38,178 nucleotides of DNA from Bacteroidales bacterium UBA1751 (lineage in GTDB: Bacteria; Bacteroidota; Bacteroidia; Bacteroidales; UBA932). The notes beneath the pieces were generated by a model, which was not told where the DNA came from, did not search any database, and saw only the letters and a list, made by a program, of their open reading frames with translations. The DNA lies in NCBI GenBank assembly GCA_002315995.1, contig DCHN01000037.1:1-38178 (forward strand), written 5' to 3'. Numbering within the stretch: position 1 is the stretch's first letter; every line of letters begins with the position of its first letter. Below, piece after piece: positions 1-8,531 of the stretch. Made by a program: the position numbers and the translations under genes.

Positions 1-94
1 CAAACTTTTTTGGGGAAATTTTAGGGCTTTTATTTCACCCAACACATAACTCTCAATGGGTCAGGGAAATAAAATTTCGGCCAGAAGTGACTGA

Positions 95-126
95 TTTGTT
101 TATTTTCAGACTTCTATTTACATTTG
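95..126 (+). promoter_or_regulatory. Bacteroidetes-type promoter for the mannosyltransferase-pyrC-tex run
   Basis: TTTG at 95-98 is followed after 20 bases by TACATTTG at 119-126, a full match to the Bacteroides consensus TTTG/N19-21/TAnnTTTG. The start codon at 151 lies 24 bases downstream of the -7 box, giving a short leader. Bases 1-94 hold no gene that I can support. Confidence 0.75.
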
Positions 127-150
127 TATGATATATATAGATTTTAGTGA

Positions 151-909
151 ATGGCGGAAAGTTTGGTAATTATCCCTACTTATAACGAGAGGGCTAATAT
201 TGAAAAAATAATAAAAGTTGTTCTGGGATATCCTCAGAACTTTGACATTCTCATCATTGATGACGGTTCTCCAGACGGCACAGGTCAGATTGTAAAGGAT
301 ATTCAATCAAGCCTTGCAAAAGAGAGCGGCATAGGGGCTGGCGAATCTTCCCAGAGAGTTCACATTATTGAAAGGAGCGGCAAACTGGGACTGGGAACAG
401 CATATATAACAGGATTCAAATGGGCACTGGAGAGAGAATACAAGTACATCTTTGAAATGGATGCCGACTTCTCGCACAATCCGGACGATTTGGCCAGGCT
501 TCTTGAAACGGTTAAGGGAAATGCCGATATGGCCATTGGGTCGCGCTACTGCAACGGCATAAGCGTAATTAACTGGCCTATTGGCAGGGTAATAATGTCT
601 TACTATGCATCAACCTACGTAAGGAAGGTTCTTGGAATGAGAATCTTTGACTGTACGGCAGGATTTGTATGTTATAGGCGTGAAGTACTCAATGCAATAG
701 ATTTCAACTCAATTGAAATGAAGGGTTATGGATTCCAGATTGAGATGAAATACAGTGCCTACAAACTTGGATTCAAAGTGGAAGAGGTACCTATTATCTT
801 CATGGATAGGAAAGAGGGCACCTCTAAAATGAGTTCAGGCATATTTGGCGAAGCATTCTGGGGAGTGCTGAAGCTACGGTTCAGACGCATCCGCGCCAGA
901 AAAAACTGA
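151..909 (+). CDS. Polyprenol-phosphate mannosyltransferase (GT2, DPM1-like)
   Basis: Family 2 glycosyltransferase of 252 residues with a GT-A fold, expected to transfer mannose (or another hexose) from a nucleotide sugar to a polyprenyl phosphate at the cytoplasmic face of the membrane. Visible motifs are PTYNE (residues 9-13), the nucleotide-binding DDGSPDGT (37-44), and the metal-binding DAD within MDADFSHNP (D104, D106). There is no C-terminal membrane domain, as in soluble DPM1-type enzymes. A glycine/serine-rich stretch at about 58-68 looks like a loop insertion. It is the first gene after a strong promoter, and pyrC follows after 25 bases. The lipid-linked sugar probably feeds surface or protein glycosylation; the actual donor cannot be read from sequence. 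Confidence 0.9.
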   Translation: MAESLVIIPTYNERANIEKIIKVVLGYPQNFDILIIDDGSPDGTGQIVKDIQSSLAKESGIGAGESSQRVHIIERSGKLGLGTAYITGFKWALEREYKYIFEMDADFSHNPDDLARLLETVKGNADMAIGSRYCNGISVINWPIGRVIMSYYASTYVRKVLGMRIFDCTAGFVCYRREVLNAIDFNSIEMKGYGFQIEMKYSAYKLGFKVEEVPIIFMDRKEGTSKMSSGIFGEAFWGVLKLRFRRIRARKN

Positions 910-934
910 TACGGTTTAAGAATAGGATTTATAC

Positions 935-2359
935 ATGATTCTCATAAAGAACGGAACAGTAGTGAGTGATGGAGCTTCTTTCAAGGGCTCCATTCTCATA
1001 GATGGAGGCATCATCAGGAAAATATTTGCAGAAAAAGATACGCCGGATTCCTTCACCGACTTCTGCACGAAGAATGGCATTGACAGCACAACCTGTGATG
1101 TAATTGACGCTTCAGGCAAACTGGTGATTCCCGGTGCCATTGATACCCACGTGCATTTCAGAGAGCCGGGAGCTGAGCAGAAGGGCACAATTGCATCAGA
1201 GAGTGCAGCAGCCGTAAAAGGCGGTGTTACCTCCTATATGGATATGCCCAACAACACCCCGCAGACAACAACAATTGAGCGTCTGGAAAACAAACACAAA
1301 ATAGCGGAAGCCTCATCGTATGCGAACTGGTCATTCTTTCTTGGAGCCAGCACGGCAAGGGAGAACATTAAGGAGATTGAAGCGCTTGATCCAAAACACA
1401 ATTGCGGAGTAAAGCTCTTCCTGGCCTCAACCACCGGCGATATGAAAATCACCGATGATACAATAATAGACGATATATTCCGCACAGCAACAGATAAAAA
1501 TATAACCATATCTGCACACTGTGAAGATGACAGAATCATAAACGGGAATCTTGAAAGAATAAAGGAAGAATACGGCAACGATATTCCTTTCAGCTGTCAC
1601 CCACTTATAAGGAGTTCCGAATCGTGCGTGAGTGGAACAAGGAAAGCCCTGGAGCTTGCAATGAAGCATAAAACCAGATTTCACCTGGCCCATCTCTCCT
1701 GTGCAGAGGAAATACCACTCATTGCTCAGGCAAAAATGGTCTGCAACCTCAACTGCAATATGGCAACTGAAGGAGGAGGAGCAGGAAGAAAAATTATAAC
1801 CGCAGAGACCTGCGCACACTACGTGTGGTTTGATGCCGACTCCTACAGCAGACTCGGAGCGCGTCTCAAATGCAATCCTGCCGTAAAGTACCAGCACGAT
1901 AGAGAATCAATAATTGCCGCTTTGAAGAGCGGTGTCATTGACAACATAGCAACCGACCATGCCCCGCACCTTCCATGCGACAAAGAGGGAGGCTATCTTA
2001 GGAGTGCCGGAGGTCTACCAACCGTTGGGCATTCACTTCAAATGATGCTGGAACTTGCATATAAGGGAGTGTTTACAATTGAGGAGGTGGTAAGCAAGAT
2101 GTGCACCGCACCTGCACAGATATGGGACATAGAGAATCGCGGCCATATAAGGGAGGGCTATGCAGCAGACATTGCAATAATTGAGCATGGGGAATTCCCG
2201 GTAGAAGTCAACTACAAGTGCGGATGGTCTCCTTTGGAGGGTGAAACATTCCACTACCGAGTTGCACATACGCTGGTGAACGGAACCGTAGTGGTGTACA
2301 ATGGTAAGCTTACAGGCGAACACGCAGCGCAAAGGCTTACCTTCAGCAGATCTTTCTAA
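935..2359 (+). CDS. pyrC: Dihydroorotase
   Basis: Amidohydrolase of 474 residues that interconverts carbamoyl-aspartate and dihydroorotate in pyrimidine synthesis. The signature DTHVHFREPG gives metal ligands H72 and H74. Further ligands are visible in SAHCED (H195), HLAHLS (H253) and TDHAPH (D341). K160 in VKLFLAST is a candidate carbamylated lysine, but that role is inferred by position only. The length is nearer the long, stand-alone class I enzymes than the 348-residue E. coli type. The context PMNNTP-like loop (DMPNNTP, about 103-109) is standard. It is the second gene of the run, 25 bases after the mannosyltransferase and 34 bases before tex. Allantoinase or hydantoinase is a less likely alternative. 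Confidence 0.9.
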   Translation: MILIKNGTVVSDGASFKGSILIDGGIIRKIFAEKDTPDSFTDFCTKNGIDSTTCDVIDASGKLVIPGAIDTHVHFREPGAEQKGTIASESAAAVKGGVTSYMDMPNNTPQTTTIERLENKHKIAEASSYANWSFFLGASTARENIKEIEALDPKHNCGVKLFLASTTGDMKITDDTIIDDIFRTATDKNITISAHCEDDRIINGNLERIKEEYGNDIPFSCHPLIRSSESCVSGTRKALELAMKHKTRFHLAHLSCAEEIPLIAQAKMVCNLNCNMATEGGGAGRKIITAETCAHYVWFDADSYSRLGARLKCNPAVKYQHDRESIIAALKSGVIDNIATDHAPHLPCDKEGGYLRSAGGLPTVGHSLQMMLELAYKGVFTIEEVVSKMCTAPAQIWDIENRGHIREGYAADIAIIEHGEFPVEVNYKCGWSPLEGETFHYRVAHTLVNGTVVVYNGKLTGEHAAQRLTFSRSF

Positions 2360-2393
2360 CCATTTTTCATTAAAACCAACCAAGAATATAAGG

Positions 2394-4571
2394 ATGAAAC
2401 CATTATACATAAAGGAGATAGCCAGATTGGCTGAAGTTGAACCATGGCAGGCTGAAAACTGTATAGAGTTGCTGGAGGATGGCGCAACCGTGCCATTCAT
2501 AAGCAGATACCGCAAGGAGAGAACAGGCACTCTTGATGAAGTAAAGGTTGGAACAATAAAATATGAACTTGGCAGATTCAATGAGCTGGATACCAGGAAG
2601 GATGCTATTGTAAAAAGCATAAGAGAGCAGGAGAAACTTACACCTGAACTGGAGAAGCGAATTGCAGAGTGCCTTGATATGAGAGTGCTGGAAGATATTT
2701 ATCTCCCATTCAAACCAAAGCGCAAGACAAAAGCTTCAGTGGCACAGGAAAAGGGGCTGGGGCCACTTGCTGAGATGATGATGACACTTGAAGTGCCCCA
2801 GTTTGAAAAATACGCTGCCTCTTTCATAAACAAGGAGGTACCTACGGTTGATGATGCGCTTGAGGGGGCAAGGAATATCATTGCCGAAAACATATCGCAA
2901 CGCGAAATTGTCAGGAGTGAGCTGAGGAAGTTCTACTGCCAGAAGGCGCGCTTCACATCAAAGGAGTCCAGAGCAAAATCATTGGCAAAAGGGGATTCGG
3001 AAAATGAATCGGCAGATGAAGCTGCAAGAAATAAATATTCCAACTTCTTCAACAGCAGCGAAGATCTCTCAAGGATGCCAGCACACAGGCTTCTTGCTGC
3101 GTTAAGAGGAGCGAATGAGGGATACCTTTCAATAAAACTTGACGTTGATGAAGATACATCACACAGGATTCTATCCAAACTGATATATCAGGGAAGAAAG
3201 TGTTCAAGCTACTCTCTTTACTCCCAAATGGAGGAGGCAATATCAGATTCACTCAAGAGGCTCCTTCACCCATCAATTGAGAATGAGGTTATTGCCATAG
3301 CAAAGGAAAAGGCCGACCTTGAATCCATTAAGGTATTCGGAGAGAACCTGAGGCAGCTTCTGCTGGCTCCACCATTGGGACAGAGAAGGACAATGGCTAT
3401 TGACCCTGGATTCAGAACGGGATGCAAGGTTGTATGTCTTGACCAGCAGGGAAACCTTCTGCACAACGACACCATATATCCACACCCTCCGCAGAATGAG
3501 AAGACCATGGCAATAAAGAAGATAAGCAACATGATTGAGGCTTATAAAATAGAGATCATTGCCATTGGAAACGGAACGGCCGGAAGGGAGACCGAAGCAT
3601 TTCTGAAACACTTTGCGCTGCCGCCTGAAATAAAGGTCTATTCCGTAAGCGAAGACGGAGCTTCGATTTATTCAGCCTCACCTACGGCAAGGGAGGAATT
3701 CCCCGACTACGACATTACCGTGAGAGGTGCCGTTTCCATTGGAAGAAGGCTTATGGATCCTTTGGCAGAACTTGTGAAAATTGACCCTAAATCCTTGGGC
3801 GTGGGGCAGTATCAGCACGATGTAAACCAGGCACTCCTTAAAGACAAACTGAACGAAGTGGTTGAAAGTGCAGTGAACAGCGTTGGAGTTAATCTGAATA
3901 CGGCCAGCAAGCACCTCCTCTCCTATGTGAGTGGAATTGACCAGGGAGTTGCCCAGAATATTGTTGACTACAGGGCTGAAAATGGAGCATTCAAGAGCAG
4001 AAAAGAGCTCCTCAAGGTTAAGAGACTCGGAGCCAAGGCTTTTGAACAGGCCGCCGGATTCCTGAGGATACCTGGAGCAGCGAATCTGCTTGACAACTCC
4101 GCAGTACATCCTGAACAGTATGAGACTGTTGCAAGAATGGCTGCAGCAGCAAATGTTGCAGTAGAGACACTGGTTGGGAACAAAGATGCTCTAGGCTCAA
4201 TTGATTTGAAAGCATTTGTAACAGATAAAACAGGGCTTGTCACCCTGCACGACATAGTTTCGGAGTTGGCAAAACCTGGAAGGGACCCACGCGAGAGCAT
4301 AAAGATTCTTGAATTCAGTGACCAGATATCAACAATTGAAGATATTCACCCAGGAATGGAACTTCCTGGAATTGTCACCAACATTACAGCCTTTGGAGCC
4401 TTTGTTGACTTTGGAATAAAGGAGAATGGACTGATTCACATATCACAAATGGGAAACGGCCGTAGAATCAACTCCCCTACCGAAGTTCTGAAACTTCACC
4501 AGCACATAAAGGTAAGAGTGTTGGATGTTGATGTAAACAGGAAAAGAATAGGACTGAAACTAATCGTGTGA
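2394..4571 (+). CDS. tex: Tex family RNA-binding transcription accessory protein
   Basis: About 725 residues with the Tex order: N-terminal helical region, a YqgF/RNase H-like domain starting near the IDPGFRTG motif, tandem helix-hairpin-helix segments (NTASKHLLSYVSGI onward) and a C-terminal S1 RNA-binding domain (GIVTNITAFGAFVDFG, ISQMGNG). Tex binds nucleic acids and influences transcription; its exact job in Bacteroidetes is unsettled. The start at 2394 (MKPLYIKEIA) is preferred over an in-frame ATG at 2301, because the latter lies inside pyrC and adds residues with no family resemblance. Its last 12 bases overlap the 3' end of the convergent clcA-like gene. Confidence 0.92.
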   Translation: MKPLYIKEIARLAEVEPWQAENCIELLEDGATVPFISRYRKERTGTLDEVKVGTIKYELGRFNELDTRKDAIVKSIREQEKLTPELEKRIAECLDMRVLEDIYLPFKPKRKTKASVAQEKGLGPLAEMMMTLEVPQFEKYAASFINKEVPTVDDALEGARNIIAENISQREIVRSELRKFYCQKARFTSKESRAKSLAKGDSENESADEAARNKYSNFFNSSEDLSRMPAHRLLAALRGANEGYLSIKLDVDEDTSHRILSKLIYQGRKCSSYSLYSQMEEAISDSLKRLLHPSIENEVIAIAKEKADLESIKVFGENLRQLLLAPPLGQRRTMAIDPGFRTGCKVVCLDQQGNLLHNDTIYPHPPQNEKTMAIKKISNMIEAYKIEIIAIGNGTAGRETEAFLKHFALPPEIKVYSVSEDGASIYSASPTAREEFPDYDITVRGAVSIGRRLMDPLAELVKIDPKSLGVGQYQHDVNQALLKDKLNEVVESAVNSVGVNLNTASKHLLSYVSGIDQGVAQNIVDYRAENGAFKSRKELLKVKRLGAKAFEQAAGFLRIPGAANLLDNSAVHPEQYETVARMAAAANVAVETLVGNKDALGSIDLKAFVTDKTGLVTLHDIVSELAKPGRDPRESIKILEFSDQISTIEDIHPGMELPGIVTNITAFGAFVDFGIKENGLIHISQMGNGRRINSPTEVLKLHQHIKVRVLDVDVNRKRIGLKLIV

Positions 4572-6323
4572 CACCTGCTTGAGCTGCTCCCTGTAGGCGG
4601 AGAAAATCTGTGATTTGGAGACAAAGCCCAGGTACTTTTTTTCTCTGCTGACAACCGGCAGATTCCATGCTCCCGTCTTCTCGAATTTGGCCATTATATC
4701 CTCCATGCTCTCATCCTCATAGCAGAGAGCGGGAGAAGGCTTGAGGAAGTTGTAAACGCGCAGTCTCTCATACTCTGATGACTCAAACATTACACCTCGT
4801 ACATCATCAAGCAGAACGCTTCCCTGGAATACGCCCCTGTTGTCAAGAATAGGAAAAAGGTTTCTTTTGGACTTGGCAATAACACTTACCAGTTCTCCCA
4901 GCGTAGCATCTATCTTCACAGTTGAGAAATCTTTTTCAACCACATTGCCCACCTTCATGAGAGTGAGAACAGTATGGTCCGAATCATGAGTGAGAAGTTC
5001 TCCAGACTTTGCAATTCGCTTGGTATAAATTGAGTAAGGCTCAAATATCCTGATTGTTGCGAATGACACAGCGGATACTATAATCAAAGGCATAATAAGG
5101 TCGTAGCCACCGGTAATCTCCGCAATTAGGAATATGGCGGTAAGAGGTGCCTGCATGACTCCGCTCATAAGGCCAGCCATTCCCACCAGAACCAGATTAG
5201 CTTCTGGAAGCGAACCAATGCCGCACAGTGTTGCAAACCTTACAACCACAAAGCCGAAAAGTCCTCCTATTACAAGTGTAGGTCCGAATGTTCCTCCAAC
5301 TCCACCACCTGCATTTGTCAAGGTCATTGAAAAGACCTTGAAGAAGAAAACAGCCACAAAAAAGAGGAGGAAAAACCACGGATTATCAAATAATCCTGTA
5401 AAAATGGAGTGGCCAACAGCCTCAGATGAATTTTCATTCAGGAGTGCCGTAAGTGTGGTATACCCCTCACCGTAAAGCGGCGGAAAAAGGAAAATCAGAA
5501 GACCAAGGCAAACAGCGCAAATGGCCCAACGCTCAAAAATATTGGTTATAAGCTTTATCTTGTCCTCCAAGAAGATTGTAACCCTGGTAAAATAGAGACT
5601 GGCAAATCCACACAATATTCCAAATACGATATAGTATGGCGTATTGCCGAACTTGAACGGAGTAATGGCATTCTCAAATGCCACAGCATCACCAAGAAAG
5701 AAATATGAGACGCAGCACGCTGTTATTGCAGATATTACAAACGGAAGAATAGAGCTCATTGACATATTGAAGAGCAATATCTCCAGAGTAAAAAGAACAC
5801 CGGCAAGAGGAGCCTTGAATATTCCGGCAACAGCTCCTGCAGCTCCACATCCAAGCAGAATGGTTATATCCTTGAATGAAAGGTTGAAATACCTGCCAAT
5901 ATTGGAGCCTATTGCCGCTCCGGTATATACAATAGGAGCCTCCGCACCAACAGATCCACCGAATCCAATGGTAAAGGAACTGGTAAGAATTGAACTCCAG
6001 GTGTTATGCGGCTTTATTTTGGAATCATTCTTCGATACTGCAAGAAGTACCTTTGTAACTCCGTGGCCTATATTGTCTTTAATGACATACCTGACCAGAA
6101 GCAGCGCTATGAGCATACCGATTCCTGGGTAGAGAAGAAACCACAGGCTATCTTCCTGAGTATTGAACCAGCTTGTAAGCAGCCACTGTATAAAATAAAC
6201 CCCCTGTTTCAGAAGCACGGCAGCAAATCCACTGCACACTCCTACAACAAGGGCCAGGACAGAAAGCAATTGATTCTCAGGAAGCCTGAGAATACTTCCT
6301 CTTATTTTATCCTTAATTTTCAT
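4560..6323 (-). CDS. ClC-family chloride channel/antiporter with CBS pair
   Basis: About 587 residues. The first 430 or so form a polytopic ClC domain; the filter region SVGAEAP carries the glutamate equivalent to the E. coli ClcA gating residue, which favours an H+/Cl- exchanger, and the second filter segment GGGVGGTFGP is clear. The C-terminal 120 residues are a CBS pair (from about MKVGNVVEKDF) and could bind nucleotides. The chosen start MKIKDKIRGSI overlaps the stop of the upstream acidic gene within ATGAAAATTAA, a translational-coupling layout. An upstream in-frame ATG at 6395 would lie deep in that gene and is rejected. The gene converges on tex and overlaps it by 12 bases. Confidence 0.88.
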   Translation of the reverse strand: MKIKDKIRGSILRLPENQLLSVLALVVGVCSGFAAVLLKQGVYFIQWLLTSWFNTQEDSLWFLLYPGIGMLIALLLVRYVIKDNIGHGVTKVLLAVSKNDSKIKPHNTWSSILTSSFTIGFGGSVGAEAPIVYTGAAIGSNIGRYFNLSFKDITILLGCGAAGAVAGIFKAPLAGVLFTLEILLFNMSMSSILPFVISAITACCVSYFFLGDAVAFENAITPFKFGNTPYYIVFGILCGFASLYFTRVTIFLEDKIKLITNIFERWAICAVCLGLLIFLFPPLYGEGYTTLTALLNENSSEAVGHSIFTGLFDNPWFFLLFFVAVFFFKVFSMTLTNAGGGVGGTFGPTLVIGGLFGFVVVRFATLCGIGSLPEANLVLVGMAGLMSGVMQAPLTAIFLIAEITGGYDLIMPLIIVSAVSFATIRIFEPYSIYTKRIAKSGELLTHDSDHTVLTLMKVGNVVEKDFSTVKIDATLGELVSVIAKSKRNLFPILDNRGVFQGSVLLDDVRGVMFESSEYERLRVYNFLKPSPALCYEDESMEDIMAKFEKTGAWNLPVVSREKKYLGFVSKSQIFSAYREQLKQVSHD

Positions 6324-6705
6324 CCTCTTCTGCAGCATCCTCTGCAGCCATGGCTGCAACCTGCTTATCATCATCTTCAGGGAATGATACATCACCTGAA
6401 TCCTCGCTGTTTGTCACATCTTCGTCAAGCACCTTCTCCACGTCATCGTAATCATCAATATTGACATCTATCTTGACCATATAAACAGCAGTGGGGAGTT
6501 CAACGGTAATGGCATAGAAAGAGGTACCATTCGGTTTGTCAATCTTCACAATATCACCGCAATAGTCGGAATATCCATGAGGATACTTCTCTTTAAAAGC
6601 GGCTGCCAGTTCCTCTGACATATTTGCATAGCTGACAATTGATCTCTTTTTCTGCAACTGTGCAGTAATTATAGATGATGATGGTGTATTATCTTGTGTA
6701 GCCAT
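6313..6705 (-). CDS. Small protein with highly acidic C-terminus, unknown function
   Basis: 130 residues without signal peptide or membrane segment. The first 90 residues form a mixed globular domain (key stretches EKYPHGYSDYCGDIVKIDKP and AVYMVKIDVNIDDY). From about residue 85 the chain is dominated by Asp/Glu and Ala, ending AAEDAAEEDEN. I recall similar KYP-G-x-DY/VKID small proteins in other Bacteroidales, always unnamed, so it is probably a lineage-specific family; that is recollection, not a search. It has its own promoter (6732-6762), and its stop overlaps the start of the ClC gene by 11 bases. Coupled translation suggests linked expression, but no function can be assigned. Confidence 0.8.
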   Translation of the reverse strand: MATQDNTPSSSIITAQLQKKRSIVSYANMSEELAAAFKEKYPHGYSDYCGDIVKIDKPNGTSFYAITVELPTAVYMVKIDVNIDDYDDVEKVLDEDVTNSEDSGDVSFPEDDDKQVAAMAAEDAAEEDEN

Positions 6706-6731
6706 AATGGAAAAACCCTTTTTATGGGGTG

Positions 6732-6762
6732 CAAGTATAGGACTATTTTCCTATTTGGCAAA
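6732..6762 (-). promoter_or_regulatory. Promoter for the acidic protein-ClC operon
   Basis: Reading the minus strand, TTTG (6759-6762) is separated by exactly 19 bases from TATACTTG (6732-6739), one mismatch from TAnnTTTG. It sits directly after the YgiQ stop codon and 26 bases before the ATG at 6705, so the ClC operon need not depend on argS transcription. Confidence 0.65.
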
Positions 6763-6764
6763 AA

Positions 6765-8501
6765 TTATTTGAAAAAGTATGATTTTTGTCCTCTTTTCCT
6801 TTCAATATTACGCTCTACATATATTGGACGTAATGATTTTACATCCAATCCTGTATAGTACATAACCGAGGATTTTGTCATTGGAGTTGGAGTGAAATCC
6901 TGCACCTGGTCCATATATACTCCCTTCAAAGCAGAATTGCAGCTGAGAGCCTCCATATCCTTCATAGTGCATCCCGGGTGTGATGAGATGAAATATGGAA
7001 CAATGCTGCAGTGTATACCTGACTCCCTCACAATCTTGTTGAACTCAACTTGGAATCTTTCAAAGAGCGAGAATGATGGCTTGTTCATCAAAGCCAGCAC
7101 ATTGCTCTGAGTATGTTCCGGAGCAATCTTGAGTCTTCCTGAAGTATGCTCAGCGACTAATGCGGTCATATACTCCTTTGAGCCCGATCCAAGGAAGCCC
7201 TTTTCATCCATGAAAAGATCATATCTTATTCCACTCCCTATGTATGCATGACGAACGCCCTTTACCTGTGCAATCTTCTTGTAAAGAGAAAGAAGGTTCC
7301 AATGCGAATGGTTCAAATTGGCGCACATATTCGGGAAGAGACAGGATTTGCGTATGCACTTTGCGCATATGGTCTGATCCTTTCCACCCATGGAGTACAT
7401 ATTTGCCGTTGGAGCACCTACATCGGAGAGATTCCCTTTGAAATCATCCCTCCCGGCAATTCTTTCGATTTCAGCAACTATGTTCTCGTGACTGCGGCTC
7501 TGTATGAACTTGCCCTGATGCGCCGCAATTGTACAGAAGCTGCACCCCCCGAAACAACCCCTGTGCGTTGTAACGGAGTCCTTGATCATCTCGTATGCCG
7601 AAATGAACTTCCCCCTGTATCTTGGATGCGGCAGACGCGTAAATGGCAGTGAATATACGGCATCTACCTCCTCCTGAGTCATTGGAGGATATTGAGGATT
7701 CAGGCACATGAACTTTCCTCCCTCCAGAGGTTCAACCATAAGCTGTCCCTGCATCTTGTTGGCCTGCAGCTCTATTGTATTGAATGACTCAATAAAAGCC
7801 TTCTTTGAAGCCTTGCACTGTTGGAGACTCTTAAGTACAAGGGCATCCTGCGGAATCTGGGAAGATATCCAACCAACCTGAGGTGGAAGTGACGATTCCT
7901 CAATGAAAGAGGAGTTCTCCAGCAGGCGGGCAAGGGCAACCATAGGCCTCTCCCCCATTCCATATACAAGGTAATCTGCACCGCTTGTGGCCAGGATAGG
8001 TCCCATAAGTTCATCCTTCCAGTAGTCATAGTGTGTAAATCTGCGAAGCGAAGCCTCAATACCACCTATCACCACCGGTATGGAGGGATAAAGAGATTTG
8101 AGAATTTTTGAATATACAGTAACAGCATAGTCTGGACGTGCACCGGCACGGTCGTCAGGTGTATATGCATCGTTGCTTCGAAGACGTTTCGCCGCGGTAT
8201 AATGGTTCACCATTGAATCCATGGCACCGCTGTTCACACCGAAGAAGAGGCGTGGCACGCCGAGTTTCTTGAAGTCGCGCAGGTCATCCCTCCAGTTGGG
8301 CTGAGGAACAACGGCAACCCTGTAACCCGCCGCCTGCAATACACGTGCTATTACTGCAGTACCGAAAGCCGGATGGTCAATATATGCATCTCCCGTAAAG
8401 ATGATGATATCAGCCTGCTCCCACCCCAGAGCCTTCATCTCCTTAATGGAAGTAGGGAGAAAATCCAACTGTTCACTCCCTTTGGATGCAGCTGCGTTCA
8501 T
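6765..8501 (-). CDS. YgiQ-family radical SAM protein (UPF0313)
   Basis: 578 residues. The radical SAM cluster motif C316-FGG-C320-SF-C323 (CxxxCxxC) is intact and binds a [4Fe-4S] cluster for S-adenosylmethionine cleavage. The N-terminal region has the B12-binding-like/YgiQ signature (FTGDAYIDHPAFGTA, IGGIEASLRRFTHYDYW), and cysteines in CAKCIRKSCLFPNMC (about 380-394) may bind extra metal. The C-terminus is shorter than the roughly 740 residues of E. coli YgiQ, a usual difference in this phylum. The substrate of YgiQ is unknown. It lies 30 bases downstream of argS on the same strand and probably shares its transcript. Confidence 0.88.
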   Translation of the reverse strand: MNAAASKGSEQLDFLPTSIKEMKALGWEQADIIIFTGDAYIDHPAFGTAVIARVLQAAGYRVAVVPQPNWRDDLRDFKKLGVPRLFFGVNSGAMDSMVNHYTAAKRLRSNDAYTPDDRAGARPDYAVTVYSKILKSLYPSIPVVIGGIEASLRRFTHYDYWKDELMGPILATSGADYLVYGMGERPMVALARLLENSSFIEESSLPPQVGWISSQIPQDALVLKSLQQCKASKKAFIESFNTIELQANKMQGQLMVEPLEGGKFMCLNPQYPPMTQEEVDAVYSLPFTRLPHPRYRGKFISAYEMIKDSVTTHRGCFGGCSFCTIAAHQGKFIQSRSHENIVAEIERIAGRDDFKGNLSDVGAPTANMYSMGGKDQTICAKCIRKSCLFPNMCANLNHSHWNLLSLYKKIAQVKGVRHAYIGSGIRYDLFMDEKGFLGSGSKEYMTALVAEHTSGRLKIAPEHTQSNVLALMNKPSFSLFERFQVEFNKIVRESGIHCSIVPYFISSHPGCTMKDMEALSCNSALKGVYMDQVQDFTPTPMTKSSVMYYTGLDVKSLRPIYVERNIERKRGQKSYFFK

Positions 8502-8531
8502 AACCTCCGAAGTGAAAAACAGGGCCGGAGC

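Noticed and set aside
2301..2393. Longer start for tex
   Set aside because: The extension overlaps the end of pyrC and has no family similarity; the ATG at 2394 fits the Tex N-terminus.
5134..6132. Long plus-strand open frames opposite the ClC gene
   Set aside because: Antisense shadows of a well-supported membrane protein, with proline/serine-rich composition typical of frame shadows.
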